From Frigididesulfovibrio sp031553235 (GTDB lineage Bacteria; Desulfobacterota; Desulfovibrionia; Desulfovibrionales; Desulfovibrionaceae), in assembly GCA_031553235.1 (NCBI GenBank), contig JAVBLS010000018.1:1-64000 (forward strand): 64,000 bases of DNA, written 5' to 3'. Below are positions 8,158 to 16,728 of this stretch, piece after piece. Within the stretch, counting starts at the first letter, position 1, and every line of letters starts with the position of its first letter. The position numbers and the translations under genes were made by a program. A model generated the notes under the pieces. The model ran no database searches and was not told the origin of the DNA. It was given only the letters and a program-made list of their open reading frames with translations.

Positions 8158-8826
8158 TCAGCGCATCAGGGGTTTTGCCGGGGATTCGTCCTTGGTGCGG
8201 TCTTCCACAGTGTAGTTTTGGGGCGGGGTGTAGGTAAAGGTCTTGTCGGGCAGGTGGACGCCAAGCTCGATGTTGCTCAGGGTGATGTCGTTGGTGTTGC
8301 CGTAAAAGTCAACAATGCGCACCCGCTTGATCAGGCCGGAGACCTCGTCGATCCAGAGCGTGCCCTCGGTCATGCTCTGGGTGGGCTCGTGCGGGTAGAT
8401 GTCCAGTTTAAGCAGACCGTTTTCTTTGCCTTTGGACTCAACATCATAGTTCTGAGTCAGAGAGGCTTGACCGGTGACCACGCGCACGATGCTGCGGGAG
8501 TCGTCGGCCATGGACAGGGGGTATTTGTAGGCGGAACGCTCGTCGTCAAAGACGTTCCAGATTTCTTTTTTGCCGACCACCAGCAACTCGGGCGAGGGTT
8601 TTTGGGTTGCCCAGCACACCAAAAGCGGCCGCTTGAACTCCAGCACCCCGGAACGATGCTCCTCGGCCCCGCTCTCCTTGTGCAGAAGCACCTGGCTGAA
8701 CTCGGAACGCAGAGAATCAATGGCGGCATAAGTTTCCTGCACTTTTTCGGCCGGGGTCGCGGCCAGGGTCGAACCGGCGGCGAAAAAACAGTACAGCAGG
8801 GCCGGGATATATATCAGTCGACGCAT
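8158..8826 (-). CDS. lolA: Outer-membrane lipoprotein carrier protein LolA
   Basis: A 222-residue periplasmic protein with a typical signal peptide (MRRLIYI then a hydrophobic stretch ending in TLAATPA) and a LolA-like beta domain. Family features include the AIDSLRSEFSQVLLHKESG opening, the GVLEFKRPLLVCW strand and the late LWIDEVSGLIKRVRI. It ferries lipoproteins from the LolCDE complex to the outer membrane. The ATG at 8826 is preferred to the one 8 codons upstream because AAGGAG sits eight bases in front of it. It lies between ftsK and a small gene. Confidence 0.88.
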   Translation of the reverse strand: MRRLIYIPALLYCFFAAGSTLAATPAEKVQETYAAIDSLRSEFSQVLLHKESGAEEHRSGVLEFKRPLLVCWATQKPSPELLVVGKKEIWNVFDDERSAYKYPLSMADDSRSIVRVVTGQASLTQNYDVESKGKENGLLKLDIYPHEPTQSMTEGTLWIDEVSGLIKRVRIVDFYGNTNDITLSNIELGVHLPDKTFTYTPPQNYTVEDRTKDESPAKPLMR

Positions 8827-8920
8827 GAATTTTTTCTCCTTATGGCCCACCCCTTCGGGGAGGGAAGATTCTTCCGGCCGCCTTCGTTTTCGCCTGGTCG
8901 GCGCTTGCGCCGGCCCCAGG

Positions 8921-11386
8921 TTACCTCACCGGCCGGGGTTTGCTGCCATCGGCCGGGCCGACGATGCCGTCCTTTTCCATTTGCTCGATAAGCCGGGCGG
9001 CCTTATTGAAGCCGATGCGAAAGCGCCGCTGGATCAGGGAGATGGAGGCCTTGCCCTGGGAACGGACGAATTCCACGGCCTCGGCATACATGGGGTCGGA
9101 GGCGATGTCCCCGGCCGTGCCGCCGGAGAGGCCGTTGTCGGCATCATCCGCTCCCCATTCGGAAAAATCAAGGCGGTAATCGGGCTTCTGGCGGGCGCGC
9201 CAATAGTCGCACACGGCCGCGACGTTCCTGTCGGTGACAAAGGCGCCGTGCATGCGCCGGAACTTGCCGCCGCCGGGCTTGAAGAGCATGTCGCCTTTGC
9301 CGAGTAAATGCTCGGCTCCGGAGGTGTCCAGAATGGTGCGGGAGTCGTGCTTGGAGGTCACTTGATAGGAGACGCGGCAAGGGAAGTTGGCTTTGATCAG
9401 GCCGGTGACCACGTCGACGCTGGGCCGCTGGGTAGCCAGGATCAGATGGATGCCGGCCGCGCGGGCCAGCTGAGCCAGGCGCACGATGCTGGTTTCCACC
9501 TCTTTGGCCGCCGTGAGCATGAGGTCGGCCAACTCGTCGATGATGATCACCAGATAGGGCATGGCCTCAAGGTCTTCCGTACCGGCCGGGCGCTCGGCGC
9601 CAAGCTCCCGGAGTTTGGCGTTGTAGTCGCCGATGTTGCGCACCCCGGCCCGGGCGATGTCGTTGTAACGGCGCTCCATCTCGGCCACGGCCCACTCAAG
9701 GGCGTTTTTGGCCTGGGCCATTTCGGTGACCACCGGGTGCACCAGATGGGGCAGATCCGCATAAATGGCCATTTCCACCCGTTTGGGGTCAACGAGCAGT
9801 AGTTTGACCTCTTCCGGCCGCGCCTTGTAGAGCAGGGATAGAATGATGGCGTTGATGCCCACGCTTTTGCCGGCACCGGTGGCCCCGGCCACCAACAGGT
9901 GGGGCATGGCGGCCAGATCGGCCACGGCCGGAGCACCGGAAATGTCTTTGCCCAAAATCAGAGTCAGCAGAGAGCGCGACTCCTGAAAAAGCTTGGAGCC
10001 AAGCAGTTCACGCAAACAAACGGTCTCGCGCACCTCGTTGGGGATCTCGACGCCCACAGTGTCCGTGCCCGGAATGGGGGCCTGGATGCGCACGGCCACA
10101 GCCTTGAGGGCCAGGGCCAGATCGTCGGAGAGATTGGCAATGCGTGAGACCCGCACCCCGGGTGCCGGCCGGACTTCGAACATGGTTACCACCGGGCCTG
10201 GGGTAATACCCACGAGATCGCCCTGAACGCCAAAGTCCGAAAGACAGGTCATTAGGGTCCGCCCCTTGGCCTCCAACTCGGCCCGCGAAGTCACGGTCCC
10301 GGAAGGCGGCACGGGTTCGATCAAAGACAGGGCCGGCAGGGGCACGGGGCCGGGCTTCTTTTTGAGCAGGGAAATCGCACCCTCCATCAGGCCGGGCGCC
10401 TTGGACTCCGGAGCCGGGGCCACGCTTCCGGCCTCGAAAATGGGCACCATGGCCTCGCCCTGCTCCGTCTCGTCTTCTTTCTTTTCTTCCTCTTCTCTCT
10501 CCACCTCAGGCGCTGTAAACGGTGCGGCCGGGGCTGGTCCCAAAGTGGCAGGCTCGGCCGCAAGGCTCAGGCGATCTTCCTCGAAGTCGCGCACCCAGGG
10601 CGGCAGATCTTCTTCAGGCGGCTCAAGGGAAAGGAGTTCGGAATCGGCAATTTTGACCGGTTCAGCCGGAGCCTGAATTATCGGTGCCGGTTTAGCGGCT
10701 TTTTTGGGCGCGGGCAATGATTTGAGCGGCGGCGACACCTCGACTTCAAGTGGGGCTTGAGCTTTTGCTTCTGGCCTGGCCTCGCTCACGGTGCGGACCA
10801 TATTCACGCTGGTACTCCACAGAGCCGCGGCCGAGCCGGCGATCACGGTGATCCAGGAAAAGCCGACCAAGGCCTGCATACCCATGAGCAGAACAAACAG
10901 CCAGAGCAGAAAGGCCCCGGTGGCGCCCAGCCGGCCTTCCGTCAGGGTAAGTAGAAAATGACCGAGCAGCCCGCCGCCGTGACCGGCCACGTTGCCGGCA
11001 CCCAGTACCCCGGTAGCCAGATCCGCCGAAGCCCCGGCGGCGGAAACACACACGGCCAAAAGAACAAAACCGGCCCAGCGCCACCAGGGCCAGGAAGCGG
11101 TCCCGAGAATGCGCCTGGCCCCCACCAAGGCCAGATAGGTTGGGCAGACCCAGGCGGCCACGCCGAAAACATCCAGGAGCAGGCCCGAAAGATAGGCCCC
11201 GAACAGGCCCGCCTTGTTGTAGATTTCGCCCCCGCGCACCGCGTGGTTCAGCCAGGGATCGCGGGAGTCAAAGGTGGCGAGGCTCAAAGTGAGCAGGAGC
11301 CCGCAGAAGATGGTGAACAGACCGGAGATTTCCCGGCCGAGTTTGCCGGAATCCTGCGCGACCCGTCTCGGACGTTCGACTTTCAT
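8921..11386 (-). CDS. ftsK: DNA translocase FtsK
   Basis: An 821-residue FtsK/SpoIIIE protein. The N-terminal region (to about residue 200) has four hydrophobic segments that anchor it at the division septum. A Pro/Glu-rich linker of about 160 residues follows. The motor domain has Walker A GATGAGKS at 501-508, then LLLVDPKRVEM and the Walker B IIIDELADLM. The C-terminal winged-helix gamma domain (residues about 750-815, ending QMEKDGIVGP) reads KOPS motifs. It pumps chromosome DNA and activates dimer resolution. LolA follows 94 bases downstream on the same strand, a common arrangement in this lineage. Confidence 0.96.
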   Translation of the reverse strand: MKVERPRRVAQDSGKLGREISGLFTIFCGLLLTLSLATFDSRDPWLNHAVRGGEIYNKAGLFGAYLSGLLLDVFGVAAWVCPTYLALVGARRILGTASWPWWRWAGFVLLAVCVSAAGASADLATGVLGAGNVAGHGGGLLGHFLLTLTEGRLGATGAFLLWLFVLLMGMQALVGFSWITVIAGSAAALWSTSVNMVRTVSEARPEAKAQAPLEVEVSPPLKSLPAPKKAAKPAPIIQAPAEPVKIADSELLSLEPPEEDLPPWVRDFEEDRLSLAAEPATLGPAPAAPFTAPEVEREEEEKKEDETEQGEAMVPIFEAGSVAPAPESKAPGLMEGAISLLKKKPGPVPLPALSLIEPVPPSGTVTSRAELEAKGRTLMTCLSDFGVQGDLVGITPGPVVTMFEVRPAPGVRVSRIANLSDDLALALKAVAVRIQAPIPGTDTVGVEIPNEVRETVCLRELLGSKLFQESRSLLTLILGKDISGAPAVADLAAMPHLLVAGATGAGKSVGINAIILSLLYKARPEEVKLLLVDPKRVEMAIYADLPHLVHPVVTEMAQAKNALEWAVAEMERRYNDIARAGVRNIGDYNAKLRELGAERPAGTEDLEAMPYLVIIIDELADLMLTAAKEVETSIVRLAQLARAAGIHLILATQRPSVDVVTGLIKANFPCRVSYQVTSKHDSRTILDTSGAEHLLGKGDMLFKPGGGKFRRMHGAFVTDRNVAAVCDYWRARQKPDYRLDFSEWGADDADNGLSGGTAGDIASDPMYAEAVEFVRSQGKASISLIQRRFRIGFNKAARLIEQMEKDGIVGPADGSKPRPVR

Positions 11387-11419
11387 ACATTCGCCTCTGC
11401 GCCGATTGAACAGCAGAGG

Positions 11420-11977
11420 TTATTCTCGGCCAAGGTATTCGTTGGAACGGGTATCCACTTTGACCTTGTCGCCGGTGTTCACAAAAATAGGCACCTGGAT
11501 GACCAGGCCGGTTTCCAGGGTGGCCGGCTTGGTGACGTTGGAAACCGTGTCGCCTTTGACGCCGGGCTCGGTATCGGTCACCTGCAAAACCATGGAGGGC
11601 GGCAATTCGATATCCAGGGGCTTGCCCTGGTACATGAGCACCTGCACCACCTGGCTTTCTTTGAGGTAGCCGGACTTGCCGCCGGTGGAGTCTTCGGCGA
11701 TGTGCAGTTGCTCGTAGCTGGTCAGGTCCATGAAAACCAAGTCGGTGCCTTCGCGATAGAGGTATTGCAGTTCGCGCACCTCAAGGTCGGGCCGGCCGAC
11801 CTTTTCGCCGGAGCGAAAGGTAATGTCCTGCATGCGGCCGGTCAGAAAGTTGCGCAGCTTGGTGCGCACCATGGCCCCGCCCTTGCCGGGCTTGAAATGT
11901 TGGAATTCGACGATTTCGTAAGGGGTGCCGTCGACTTCGATCTTCAGGCCCTTGCGAAAGTCTGTGGTTGAATACAT
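11420..11977 (-). CDS. efp: Elongation factor P
   Basis: A 185-residue protein with the three EF-P beta-barrel domains. The domain I tip loop PGKGGA puts Lys at residue 32, the position that is modified in many bacteria. It ends with the conserved DTRSNEYLGR. EF-P enters the E site and rescues ribosomes stalled at polyproline stretches. No EpmA or EpmB modification gene is in the window. The gene lies 33 bases ahead of ftsK on the same strand, so they may share a message, and it has its own strong promoter upstream. Confidence 0.97.
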   Translation of the reverse strand: MYSTTDFRKGLKIEVDGTPYEIVEFQHFKPGKGGAMVRTKLRNFLTGRMQDITFRSGEKVGRPDLEVRELQYLYREGTDLVFMDLTSYEQLHIAEDSTGGKSGYLKESQVVQVLMYQGKPLDIELPPSMVLQVTDTEPGVKGDTVSNVTKPATLETGLVIQVPIFVNTGDKVKVDTRSNEYLGRE

Positions 11978-12007
11978 GAAGCCTCCAATGAAATGGGATG
12001 AGGGAAA

Positions 12008-12031
12008 GCCCCGGCTTGATACCTCCGGGGC
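12008..12031 (-). other. Hairpin in the efp 5' leader
   Basis: GCCCCGG (12008-12014) pairs perfectly with CCGGGGC (12025-12031) over a 10-base loop, between the predicted efp promoter and the ATG at 11977. No T run follows on either strand. It could influence efp translation or be a message-stabilising stem. Confidence 0.4.
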
Positions 12032-12038
12032 AACCTGT

Positions 12039-12067
12039 TATTCTCCCAAACCCCGGATGCTTGTCAA
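12039..12067 (-). promoter_or_regulatory. Probable sigma-70 promoter of efp
   Basis: On the minus strand TTGACA (12062-12067) is followed after 17 bases by AGAATA (12039-12044). The -35 box is a perfect consensus and the spacing is optimal. It lies about 60 bases before the efp start and overlaps the upstream region of the divergent engB gene. Confidence 0.55.
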
Positions 12068-12098
12068 GGGCCGCGTCAGGCCACAACCCCAGAGAGCC

Positions 12099-12734
12099 AT
12101 GCCCCATACCTTACAGCTGGAAGCCACAGCCTATACCAAGCAGCAGCTTGCCTTCGCGAATAGTCCCCAAGCCGCCCTGGCCGGCCGCTCCAACGTAGGC
12201 AAATCGTCCCTGATCAACGCCCTGGCCGGCCGCAAACAATTGGCCAAGGTCAGCGCCACGCCGGGCAAGACCCGGAGCATCAACTATTACCGCATCGACG
12301 CAGGCCAAACATTTCTGGTGGACCTGCCCGGCTACGGCTATGCCCGTTGCTCCAAAGAAGAGCGGCAAAAATGGGCCGGCCTGCTGGAATACTACCTGAC
12401 CCGCACGCCCGGGTTGAAAGCCCTGATTCTGCTCCTGGACGGCAGGCTCATGCCCCAGGTCTCGGATCGGGAAATGGCCGCCTTTGCCCAGAATCGGGGC
12501 ATTCCCCTGGTCGCCGTGCTGACCAAGGCCGACAAAGCCAAACAGCGCGAGCGCGAAGCCGCCCGTCTGGCCTGGGAAACCCTGCTCGGCCCCGTGCCCC
12601 TGATTCTGACCTCGGCCGAGAAAAAAACCGGCCTGGACAGCCTGTGGGAGCAAATTTGGGGCGTTTTGGGTGAACTCGACGCCGGGTCTGATGCTGCCGT
12701 CGGCGAGCCCGACCACGGGGAGGAGCCGGCATGA
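12099..12734 (+). CDS. engB: Ribosome-biogenesis GTPase EngB (YihA/YsxC)
   Basis: A 211-residue TrmE-Era-EngA-EngB type GTPase. G1 is GRSNVGKS at 29-36, G3 is DLPGYGYA at about 75-82, and G4 is TKAD. A switch region with SATPGKTRSINYY is typical of EngB. It assists assembly of the large ribosomal subunit. The ATG at 12099 was chosen because the sequence before it lacks family similarity and an AGAGAG site sits just upstream. It overlaps the ispDF start by four bases (ATGA), so the two are translationally coupled. Confidence 0.93.
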   Translation: MPHTLQLEATAYTKQQLAFANSPQAALAGRSNVGKSSLINALAGRKQLAKVSATPGKTRSINYYRIDAGQTFLVDLPGYGYARCSKEERQKWAGLLEYYLTRTPGLKALILLLDGRLMPQVSDREMAAFAQNRGIPLVAVLTKADKAKQREREAARLAWETLLGPVPLILTSAEKKTGLDSLWEQIWGVLGELDAGSDAAVGEPDHGEEPA

Positions 12735-13921
12735 GCACCTGGGTGCTTCTGGCTGCCGCCGGGCGGGGGCTGCGCCTGGACCCGAGCGGCGCGACGCCCA
12801 AGCAGTTTTTGGAATTTCAGGGCGTTCCCCTGTTCTGGCACAGCGCCCGAGCCTTTGCCCGCGTGGCCGGCATCGCAGGCATTGTCTTTGTTTTCCCGTC
12901 CGACGGCGAGCCGGAAGCCTATGCCCGCATGCTCGACGGCCTGGAAGCCGGGGGCAGGCTCGGCCTGGAACGCCTCATCGCCTTGGGCGGAGCAACCCGG
13001 CAGGACTCGGTGCGCAACGGCCTGGCCGCCCTGCCCCCGCTTTGCCGGCGGGTGCTGGTGCACGATGCGGCCCGGCCCTTTGCGGGCGCGCCGCTGATCG
13101 TCCGCATCCTGGACGCTCTGAGCGCCGGGCACCCGGCGGTGATTCCCGGTCTGGCCGTGACCGACACGGTCAAAGAAGTGGATGCCGCAGGCCAGGTGAC
13201 GGCCACGCCGGAACGCTCGCGACTGCGGGCCGTGCAGACCCCCCAGGGCTTTGCACGAGAAATTTTGCTGCGCGCCCATGCCTCGGCCGGAGACTCCGGG
13301 GCCACGGACGACGCCGCCCTGGTGGAGGCCCTGGGCCTGCCGGTGCTGGTGGTCTCGGGCGACGAAGCCAACCGGAAGATCACCGGCCCGGCGGATCTCG
13401 CCCTTCTGGCCGGGGACAAGGAGAAAAGCATGCGCCTGTGCTGCGGCTTCGGCTACGACGTGCACCGCTACGGCGGCGACAGGCCCTTTGTGCTCGGCGG
13501 TGTGCCCGTTCCCACCGAGATCTGCGTTCGGGCCCATTCCGACGGCGACACCCTGCTCCACGCCCTGATGGACGCCCTGCTCGGCTGCATCGGCGGCGGG
13601 GATATCGGCGGCATGTTCCCGGACACCGAGCCGAAGTATGCGGGAATCTCCAGCGGCCTGCTCCTGGCCGAGGTGCGCGAGCGCTGCCTGGAAGCCGGGC
13701 TGGAGCTGGATCACGTGGACATCACCATTGTGGCCCAAACCCCGCGCATTGCCCCGCACCGGGAGCTCATCGCCAAAAATGTGGCCACCCTGCTGCACCT
13801 GCCGGCTCAAGCCGTGAACGTCAAGGCGACCACCGAAGAACGGCTTGGCTTTACGGGCGAGAAAAAGGGCATCAAGGTCATGGCCCAGGTCATCGGCCGG
13901 GTTCCGGCACAAGGTCGATAA
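12731..13921 (+). CDS. ispDF: Bifunctional IspD/IspF, MEP isoprenoid pathway
   Basis: A 396-residue fusion. Residues 1 to about 230 are 2-C-methylerythritol 4-phosphate cytidylyltransferase (IspD) with LLAAAGRGLRL and KQFLEFQGVPL near the start and VHDAARPF in the middle. From about 235 it is 2-C-methylerythritol 2,4-cyclodiphosphate synthase (IspF) with GYDVHRYGG, the metal-binding HSDGDTLLHALMDALLG and the closing KATTEERLGFTG. The IspE enzyme for the step between them is encoded separately at 53184-54059. The 3' end overlaps the opposing metallophosphoesterase by 32 bases. Confidence 0.95.
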   Translation: MSTWVLLAAAGRGLRLDPSGATPKQFLEFQGVPLFWHSARAFARVAGIAGIVFVFPSDGEPEAYARMLDGLEAGGRLGLERLIALGGATRQDSVRNGLAALPPLCRRVLVHDAARPFAGAPLIVRILDALSAGHPAVIPGLAVTDTVKEVDAAGQVTATPERSRLRAVQTPQGFAREILLRAHASAGDSGATDDAALVEALGLPVLVVSGDEANRKITGPADLALLAGDKEKSMRLCCGFGYDVHRYGGDRPFVLGGVPVPTEICVRAHSDGDTLLHALMDALLGCIGGGDIGGMFPDTEPKYAGISSGLLLAEVRERCLEAGLELDHVDITIVAQTPRIAPHRELIAKNVATLLHLPAQAVNVKATTEERLGFTGEKKGIKVMAQVIGRVPAQGR

Positions 13922-15005
13922 TCAGCACTTCGGGTGGGGCCAGCAGGCGCATGGGCGGCCCCCAGAAGCCGGCTCCGTTGGTCACGTAACGCAGGCCGCC
14001 GGCGTACAGGCCGAGACCGGCCGGGGCGCGGTGCATCAGGTATTCGAAAAAGACGCCCACCGGCTTGATCTGCCCGCCGTGGGTATGCCCGGAGAGCATC
14101 AGGTCAAAGAGGCCGTACATGCCGTCCGGGGCCTTGGGCCGGTGGCAGAGAAAAAGCACAAACCGGCCCCGCTCGGTTTGCCGCAATTGCCGGGCCAGAC
14201 TTTCCGCCGCCTTGTCCGCGCCGTCGATGCGAGTGTCGTCCACCCCGGCCAGAAGGAGCGGGCCGACGGCAAGCGCTTCCGCCCGCAAGAGCGTAATTCC
14301 CGCCTTTTCGTGGAACGACAGGGAGTTCTCCTGCCCGCGGTACTCCTCATGGTTGCCGAGCACCCCGAAAGAGCCGTAACGGGTCTTGATGGAGCGCAAT
14401 ATGGCCGTGTCCTCGTCTCTCCCGCTCATGTCCGTGTCCACCAGATCACCCAGAGAAAGAAAGAGGTCCGCATCGGCCGCATTGACCTTGTCGGCGATTT
14501 CCCGCAGCAGATCGGCGCCGATATAGCGGCTCAAGTGCACGTCTGAAACCACGGCCAGGCGAAAGCGTTGTGTCCCGGCCGGGAGCTTGGCCGTGGGAAT
14601 GCTCAGTTGGACACCGCGCAGGTCGCGGGCTTCGTAAACGGCATAGGCGCTCACAAGCACGGCTAGAATCAGGGCCGCGGGCACGGCCCGACGCGGGGCG
14701 AATGCCGCCCGATACACCCGGGCGGCGGTCGGAATGCGGCGTAAGATAAAACCGAAGAGATCCGCGATCAGGCAGAGCACGGCGGCGATAAGCAAAAAAC
14801 CCAGCCCGGCGAAGCCCGCCTGCATGACCAGGGAGGCCAACACCCCCTGGGGGACGTTGTGGCGCACATACCAGACGGCAATGATGCAGGCGAAGAAAAG
14901 GGCGAAGGGAACGGGCCAGAAACGCCGGCCAAAGGCCCGCCGCAGGCTGTGGCAAAGGTAGGTTCCGGAAAGGCAGATAAAAGCGAGGATGAGGAAAAAA
15001 AACAT
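13890..15005 (-). CDS. Membrane-anchored metallophosphoesterase, copy 2
   Basis: A 371-residue protein with about four hydrophobic segments in the first 130 residues and a C-terminal calcineurin-like phosphoesterase domain. The metal ligands are visible in VVSDVHLSRYIG, LSLGDLVDTD, LGNHEEYRG, and LSGHTHGGQ. This YkuE/YaeI-type layout is shared with enzymes acting on lipid phosphoesters such as UDP-diacylglucosamine, but the substrate here is unknown. It follows its paralogue after three bases and ends inside the ispDF gene on the other strand. Confidence 0.85.
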   Translation of the reverse strand: MFFFLILAFICLSGTYLCHSLRRAFGRRFWPVPFALFFACIIAVWYVRHNVPQGVLASLVMQAGFAGLGFLLIAAVLCLIADLFGFILRRIPTAARVYRAAFAPRRAVPAALILAVLVSAYAVYEARDLRGVQLSIPTAKLPAGTQRFRLAVVSDVHLSRYIGADLLREIADKVNAADADLFLSLGDLVDTDMSGRDEDTAILRSIKTRYGSFGVLGNHEEYRGQENSLSFHEKAGITLLRAEALAVGPLLLAGVDDTRIDGADKAAESLARQLRQTERGRFVLFLCHRPKAPDGMYGLFDLMLSGHTHGGQIKPVGVFFEYLMHRAPAGLGLYAGGLRYVTNGAGFWGPPMRLLAPPEVLIIDLVPEPGR

Positions 15006-15008
15006 GGC

Positions 15009-16130
15009 CTAAGATTTTACCGGGCGCAAGGTGACCACCACGAGGTCCGGCTGGGTCAGAAAGCGCACCGGCGGCCCCCAGAAGCCCAGGCCGTTGGACA
15101 CAATCAGCCGGCGTTGCCGGTCGGCAAACGCGGGCAGGACGGTCAGCCCCTGCCATACCCCGAAGACTTTGTGGGTCATATAGATGCCGGGCCAAATCTG
15201 CCCGCCGTGGGTGTGCCCGGAGAGCATCAGGTCAAAGGGGACGTCGGGTGGATTCGGCTTGTGCTGCAAGAGCACCGTGAAGCGGCTCAGATCCGTTTGG
15301 CGCAACAGCCGGGCCGCGTCGGCCGTGTCGCTGTCGGCGGCCTGGGCAAAGGTATCGTCGTCCACCCCGGCAATGGTGATGCCGCCGACCTCCAGGCTCT
15401 CGGAACGCAGCGTCCGGAAGCCCGCCTCGGCAATGAAGGCCAGGGCATCTTCCGGCCCATGATAGGCTTCGTGGTTGCCGGTTACGGCGAGCTTGGCCAG
15501 GTTGGCCGGAAAGGCCCGCAGAATGGCGGCCTCCTCGGTGCGTCCATTGAGGCTGCCGTCCACCAGATCTCCCACCAGCACCAGGATGTCCGGCTTTTCG
15601 GCGGCAACGGCTGCACGCATGCGCTCCAAAGCTCGCGGGCCGATCAGGGCGCTCACATGCAGATCGGAAATTTCCACCAGACGCAGGGGCGCGGAGCCGG
15701 CAGGCAGCAGGGACGTGCTCAGATCCACCCGGATCACCCGGGGGCTGCGGGCTTCGTGAAGCCCCCAGCACATCATTGGAACGGAAAGGACAAAGGCCAG
15801 GCCGAGCACCCGGGCCGAGGAAAACAATCCGGCATCGGTTCCCAGAAGCTTGGCCCCCAGACGCAGCAGCAAGCCGGAAACATCCAGGGCGATAAGGCAG
15901 AGCACCAGCAGCAGAGCGTAGCCCATCCAGGTGAAGGACACGGTCTGAAAACCATCCAACATGCCCACAGGCACCCGACCGATGCGGATCACCCAGGAGG
16001 CGGCCATGATCAGCAAAAACGCGCCCACGGGCCAAACCCAGCGGCCGGGGCCGAACACCCGGCGCAGGCAGAGGAAAATATATATGTGACTCGCGGCATA
16101 GCCGGTCAAAAGCAGATAGAAGATCCGCAT
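15009..16130 (-). CDS. Membrane-anchored metallophosphoesterase, copy 1
   Basis: A 373-residue paralogue of the next gene with the same architecture: N-terminal membrane helices, then a phosphoesterase domain containing EISDLHVSALIG, LVLVGDLVDGS, TGNHEAYHG and LMLSGHTHGGQIWPG. The two share the closing pattern V(S/T)NG.GFWGPP.R.L. They are almost certainly the products of a tandem duplication. The active site faces one side of the inner membrane, and an envelope lipid or peptidoglycan-precursor role is a guess. Confidence 0.85.
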   Translation of the reverse strand: MRIFYLLLTGYAASHIYIFLCLRRVFGPGRWVWPVGAFLLIMAASWVIRIGRVPVGMLDGFQTVSFTWMGYALLLVLCLIALDVSGLLLRLGAKLLGTDAGLFSSARVLGLAFVLSVPMMCWGLHEARSPRVIRVDLSTSLLPAGSAPLRLVEISDLHVSALIGPRALERMRAAVAAEKPDILVLVGDLVDGSLNGRTEEAAILRAFPANLAKLAVTGNHEAYHGPEDALAFIAEAGFRTLRSESLEVGGITIAGVDDDTFAQAADSDTADAARLLRQTDLSRFTVLLQHKPNPPDVPFDLMLSGHTHGGQIWPGIYMTHKVFGVWQGLTVLPAFADRQRRLIVSNGLGFWGPPVRFLTQPDLVVVTLRPVKS

Positions 16131-16202
16131 GTCGTTTCACCGGGTTGCGGTTTTGCGGGTCAGTGACTATACAACCCGGAAGCCACGTTGACTAGGACTT
16201 TT

Positions 16203-16652
16203 ATGGATACCTTCACCCCGGAACAGCGCACGCGCACCATGTCGCACATCAAGGGCCGCGATACCGGCCCGGAAAGGCTGGTGCGCCGGCTGCTGCACCG
16301 TCTGGGCTTCCGCTTTCGCCTGCATGTGCGCGATCTGCCCGGCACCCCGGACATCGTGCTGCCCAAATACAAAGCGGTTATCTTCGTCAACGGCTGTTTC
16401 TGGCACGGCCATGAGGGCTGCCCGCGCGCGACGATCCCGGCGACCCGGCGCGACTTTTGGATAAAAAAAATTTCCGCCGCCAAGGAGCGCGACAAAAGAG
16501 CCGAAGCCGCCCTGACGGCCGCGGGCTGGCGGGTGCTCATGCTCTGGCAGTGCGAACTCAAAGACCTTGCCGCCCTGGAGGAACGCCTTTGGAGCTTTCT
16601 CGGCGGCACGGCAGGTCTGTTGTTTCATAGTCCGCCTGCCGGCCGCCGCTAG
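16203..16652 (+). CDS. vsr: Very short patch repair endonuclease
   Basis: A 149-residue Vsr endonuclease. It has the N-terminal MDTFTPEQRTRTMSHIKGRDTGPE, split here as MDTFTPEQRTRTMSHIK then GRDTGPE, and the catalytic and zinc-binding core FVNGCFWHGHEGCP. The DLPGTPDIVLPKYK segment holds the acidic active-site residue. Vsr nicks next to T:G mismatches formed by deamination of 5-methylcytosine. It normally accompanies a Dcm-type cytosine methylase, and none is adjacent. The ATG at 16203 has AGGA seven bases upstream, so it is chosen over the one at 16188. Confidence 0.92.
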   Translation: MDTFTPEQRTRTMSHIKGRDTGPERLVRRLLHRLGFRFRLHVRDLPGTPDIVLPKYKAVIFVNGCFWHGHEGCPRATIPATRRDFWIKKISAAKERDKRAEAALTAAGWRVLMLWQCELKDLAALEERLWSFLGGTAGLLFHSPPAGRR

Positions 16653-16680
16653 AGCATTTCACACTTGAAATGCTCTAGCG
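16647..16680. terminator. Bidirectional hairpin between vsr and glyS
   Basis: CGCTAGAGCATTTCA (16647-16661) pairs perfectly with its complement at 16666-16680 around a four-base loop. It lies between the convergent vsr and glyS stops, so it can end both messages. It lacks a T run. The AGAGCATTTCA core resembles the stems of the dispersed repeat at 374-442 and 58353-58540. Confidence 0.65.
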
Positions 16681-16728
16681 GGTGAAGTTGTTCTCCCGTC
16701 GGAAGTGTCGGGGGATACAACTTTCTGG

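Noticed and set aside
13890..13921. Frameshift or misassembly at the ispDF end
   Set aside because: The overlap is a tail-to-tail overlap of two intact genes with normal lengths.
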